Assembly (NCBI GenBank): GCA_023387335.1
Contig: JAEWIF010000004.1
Location: 124,001-188,000, forward strand
Source of the DNA: Pseudomonadota bacterium
GTDB lineage: Bacteria; Pseudomonadota; Gammaproteobacteria; Burkholderiales; Burkholderiaceae_C
Reading direction: 5' to 3'
Length of the DNA stretch: 64,000 nt
The notes under the pieces were generated by a model. It ran no database searches, was not told the origin of the DNA, and was given only the letters and a program-made list of their open reading frames with translations. Shown here piece by piece: positions 61,475 to 64,000 of the stretch. How positions within the stretch are numbered: position 1 is the stretch's first letter; each line of letters opens with the position of its first letter. The translations under genes were made by a program, and so were the position numbers.

Positions 61475-62677
61475 TTACCAGGTCACCTCGCGCTCGGGCG
61501 TCGATCCGATCCGGTGGATCGCGAGATCGGCGCCTTCGTGCTCTTCCTCCTGCGACAGCCGCAGCCCCAGCAGCGCCTTGAGCGTGCCGTAGACGGCGAA
61601 GCCGCCCAGCAGCGCCCAGACCACGCCGGCCAGGCTGCCGATCGCCTGCGCCGCGAAGCTCACGCCGCCCAGCCCGCCCAGCGCCTTGCTGCCGAAGATG
61701 CCGGCCGCCAGCCCGCCCCACAGCCCGCACAGGCCGTGCAGCGGCCAGACGCCCAGTACGTCGTCGATCTTCCAGCGGTTCTGCGCGACGGTGAACATGG
61801 CCACGAAGATGGCGCCGGCGACGGCGCCCACCACGAGCGCGCCCAGCGGATGCATGAGGTCGGAGCCGGCGCACACCGCCACGAGGCCCGCCAGCGGTCC
61901 GTTGTGCACGAAGCCCGGGTCGTTGCGGCCCACCGCCAGCGCCGCCAGCGTGCCGCCCACCATCGCCATTAGCGAATTGACCGCGACCAGGCCGGAGATC
62001 TTGTCGATGGTCTGCGCGCTCATCACGTTGAAGCCGAACCAGCCCACGGTGAGGATCCACGCGCCCAGCGCCAGGAAGGGGATGTTCGACGGCGGATGCG
62101 CCGACACCGCGCCGTCCTTGCGGTAGCGGTTGCTGCGCGCCCCCAGCAGCAGCACCGCCGGCAGCGCCAGCCAGCCACCGACCGCGTGCACGACGATCGA
62201 TCCGGCGAAGTCGTGGAAGTCCTCGCCGGTGGCGGCCTTGATCCAGTCCTGGAAGCCGAAGGCGCGGTTCCAGGCGACGCCCTCGAACAGCGGATAGACC
62301 AGGCCGACGATCACCGCGGTGGCGATGAGCTGCGGGCCGAAGCGGGCGCGCTCGGCGATGCCGCCGGAGATGATGGCGGGGATGGCCGCCGCGAACGTGA
62401 GCAGGAAGAAGAACTTCACCAGCTCATAGCCGTTGCGCGCCGCCAGGTGCTCGGCGCCCACGAAGAAGCTCACGCCGTAAGCGACGCCGTAGCCGACCAG
62501 GAAATAGGCGACGGTGGACACCGAGAAGTCCACCAGGATCTTGACCAGCGCATTGACCTGGTTCTTCTTGCGCACGGTGCCCAGTTCCAGGAACGCGAAA
62601 CCGGCGTGCATGGCCAGCACCATGATGCCGCCCAGGAGGATGAACAGGGCGTCCGAGCCCTGTTTGAGTGCTTCCAT
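61475..62677 (-). CDS. amt: ammonium transporter (Amt family)
   Basis: 400 residues from ATG 62677 with AAAGAGGGA upstream. About eleven transmembrane helices; GFAFLELGTVRKKNQVNALV and DFAGSIVVHAVGGWLALPAV are Amt signatures, and the pore His is in VWPLHGLCGLWGG. It imports ammonium. No glnK (P-II) gene adjoins it, as is usual for amtB. Confidence 0.95.
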   Translation of the reverse strand: MEALKQGSDALFILLGGIMVLAMHAGFAFLELGTVRKKNQVNALVKILVDFSVSTVAYFLVGYGVAYGVSFFVGAEHLAARNGYELVKFFFLLTFAAAIPAIISGGIAERARFGPQLIATAVIVGLVYPLFEGVAWNRAFGFQDWIKAATGEDFHDFAGSIVVHAVGGWLALPAVLLLGARSNRYRKDGAVSAHPPSNIPFLALGAWILTVGWFGFNVMSAQTIDKISGLVAVNSLMAMVGGTLAALAVGRNDPGFVHNGPLAGLVAVCAGSDLMHPLGALVVGAVAGAIFVAMFTVAQNRWKIDDVLGVWPLHGLCGLWGGLAAGIFGSKALGGLGGVSFAAQAIGSLAGVVWALLGGFAVYGTLKALLGLRLSQEEEHEGADLAIHRIGSTPEREVTW

Positions 62678-62817
62678 GAGTCCCTCTTTCGATGAATCTG
62701 CTTCGTTGTGGTGCGAAGCGGCCATCCGGGAGCGCTTCGCACCAAAGACAAGCAATAAGCGCGCCACAAGAGTGCGCGCCGGCGCGCTGAGCCTCGGGCG
62801 CTATACTTCCCAGCACA

Positions 62818-62867
62818 GCGCCGATTTGCTTCCGCTTGCGGGCGCTCAACAAGTTCAGCTAAAGACG
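62818..62867 (+). ncRNA. SAM-II (SAM-alpha) riboswitch
   Basis: GCGCCGATTTGCTTCCGCTT, then GCGGGCGCTCAACAAGTTCA and GCTAAAGACG: the P1 stem GCGCC/GGCGC, the conserved GATTTG, CTTGC and GCTAAA blocks, and the pseudoknot layout of SAM-II. It is upstream of metX, the classic target, with TATACT (62802-62807) as a -10 element. Binding of SAM should switch off metX. Confidence 0.8.
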
Positions 62868-62871
62868 AAGC

Positions 62872-62918
62872 CCCGGCAACCCGGCCTCGTGTTTAGCGAT
62901 GCCGGGTTTTTCTTTTTT
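62872..62918 (+). terminator. riboswitch-linked intrinsic terminator
   Basis: CCCGGCA, 21-base loop, TGCCGGG, TTTTTCTTTTTT, 12 bp before the metX start. It begins five bases after the SAM-II aptamer, so regulation is probably by transcription termination. Confidence 0.8.
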
Positions 62919-62930
62919 CGCTCGCCGCCG

Positions 62931-64000
62931 ATGACGCTGATCGCCGAACCGAAGTCCATGCACTTCACGCAGCCGCTGCCGCTGCGCAGCGGCGCCTCGG
63001 TGCACGGCTACGACCTCGCCTACGAGACCTACGGGACGCTCAACGCCGACAAGAGCAACGCGGTGCTGATCTGCCACGCGCTGAACGCCTCGCACCACGT
63101 GGCCGGCGTCTACGCGGGCCAGGACAAGAGCGAAGGCTGGTGGGACACGATGATCGGCCCGGGCAAGCCGGTGGACACCGACCGCTTCTTCGTCATCGGC
63201 GTCAACAACCTCGGCTCGTGCTTCGGCTCCACCGGACCGATGCACCGCAACCCGGACACCGGCCGCATCTGGGGCGCGGACTTCCCGGTGGTGACGGTGG
63301 AGGACTGGGTGAACGCGCAGGCGCGCCTGCTCGACCAGTTGGGCATCGTGCAACTGGCCGCCGTGATGGGCGGCAGCCTGGGCGGCATGCAGGCACTGTC
63401 GTGGACGCTGCAGCATCCGCAGCGTGTGAGGCATGCGGCGGTGATCGCGAGCGCGCCCAACCTCACGGCGGAGAACATCGCCTTCAACGAGGTGGCGCGC
63501 CGCGCCATCGTCACCGATCCCGACTTCCACGGCGGGCACTTCTACGAGCACGGCGTGGTGCCGCGCCGCGGGCTGCGCATCGCCCGCATGATCGGCCACA
63601 TCACCTACCTGTCGGACGACGTGATGAACGAGCGGTTCGGCCGCCAGCTGCGCAGCGGGCTGGACATCCGCTACACGACGCAGGACATCGAGTTCCAGAT
63701 CGAGAGCTACCTGCGCCACCAGGGCGACAAGTTCAGCGAGTACTTCGACGCCAACACCTACCTCCTGATCACGCGCGCGCTGGACTACTTCGATCCGGCG
63801 GCGCGGCACGACGGCAATCTGTCGAAGGCGCTGGCCGCCGCCACCGCGCGCTTCCTGCTGGTGAGCTTCACCACCGACTGGCGCTTCTCGCCGCAGCGCA
63901 GCCGGGAGCTGGTGAAGGCGCTGCTGGAAAACCGGCGCGACTGCAGCTACGCGGAGATCGACGCGCCGCACGGCCACGACGCCTTCCTGCTGGAGGACCC
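62931..64000 (+). CDS. metX: homoserine O-acyltransferase MetX, 3' end cut by window edge
   Basis: About 356 residues are visible; the end lies past 64000. Alpha/beta-hydrolase fold with GGSLGGMQAL (nucleophile Ser) and HGHDAFL (catalytic His). It activates homoserine for methionine synthesis; in betaproteobacteria many MetX enzymes use succinyl-CoA instead of acetyl-CoA, which cannot be settled here. It is preceded by the SAM-II riboswitch and terminator. Confidence 0.97.
   Translation, partial: MTLIAEPKSMHFTQPLPLRSGASVHGYDLAYETYGTLNADKSNAVLICHALNASHHVAGVYAGQDKSEGWWDTMIGPGKPVDTDRFFVIGVNNLGSCFGSTGPMHRNPDTGRIWGADFPVVTVEDWVNAQARLLDQLGIVQLAAVMGGSLGGMQALSWTLQHPQRVRHAAVIASAPNLTAENIAFNEVARRAIVTDPDFHGGHFYEHGVVPRRGLRIARMIGHITYLSDDVMNERFGRQLRSGLDIRYTTQDIEFQIESYLRHQGDKFSEYFDANTYLLITRALDYFDPAARHDGNLSKALAAATARFLLVSFTTDWRFSPQRSRELVKALLENRRDCSYAEIDAPHGHDAFLLED

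Overview
The window is a 64 kb stretch of a high-GC betaproteobacterial chromosome. The gene orders rsmG-mnmG, dnaA-dnaN-gyrB, rpmH-rnpA-yidD-yidC-mnmE and kdsD-kdsC-lptC point to Burkholderiales, most likely Comamonadaceae (inferred from synteny and protein character, not from a database search). It covers the replication-origin region.

Left edge (1-3.8 kb): rsmG (cut by the window edge) and mnmG on the minus strand carry three parS-like ParB sites inside their coding sequence. A flavin reductase gene follows, then a gene-free stretch I read as oriC. That stretch is a 324-bp-period tandem duplication. Each unit has two DnaA boxes, a 14-bp spacer after the second box, five CTA (DnaA-trio) triplets and an A-rich segment.

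Genomic island (about 3.90-20.30 kb): a large serine recombinase at the right end has inserted 16.4 kb into a small YkgJ-type cysteine-cluster gene that starts next to oriC. The two gene halves lie at 3816-3899 and 20302-20475, and joining them restores an 83-codon frame. The island contains: a compact four-gene operon (MerR-like regulator, MazG-like helical protein, membrane-anchored dCTP-deaminase-fold protein lacking the usual catalytic Glu, DUF1643 protein); a second, decayed ykgJ start with an att-like end; about 230-bp tandem repeats and an A+T-rich leader; an intact extra ykgJ copy; a GIY-YIG protein; a replication-relaxation-like mobilisation protein beside a hairpin-dense segment; and a LlaJI/BsuMI-like restriction-modification cluster (5mC methylase, McrB-like motor, DUF2357-type nuclease, Vsr).

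Middle (20.5-43.9 kb): ordinary chromosomal genes. These include class II aldolase, transglutaminase, AsmA-like protein, GST, MFS transporter, old yellow enzyme, pirin, Spy-like and other secreted proteins, a PagL-like protein, the ybhP-clsB-ybhN set, a LexA-box-controlled radical SAM/UdgX DNA-repair pair, hydrolase, SDRs, NnrU, an EVE-HNH nuclease-like protein and a SPINDLY-type TPR glycosyltransferase.

Replication and translation core (43.9-53.4 kb): gyrB, dnaN and dnaA run leftward. rpmH, rnpA, yidD, yidC and mnmE run rightward from the shared dnaA/rpmH intergenic region, which has its own DnaA boxes and a strong rpmH promoter.

Right part (53.5-64 kb): a Kef-type antiporter, the kdsD-kdsC-lptC LPS genes, an SDR, a TetR/metallo-hydrolase pair with a perfect 12-7-12 operator-like palindrome, a glycine-rich RRM protein, an Amt transporter, and metX (cut by the right edge) behind a SAM-II riboswitch and intrinsic terminator.
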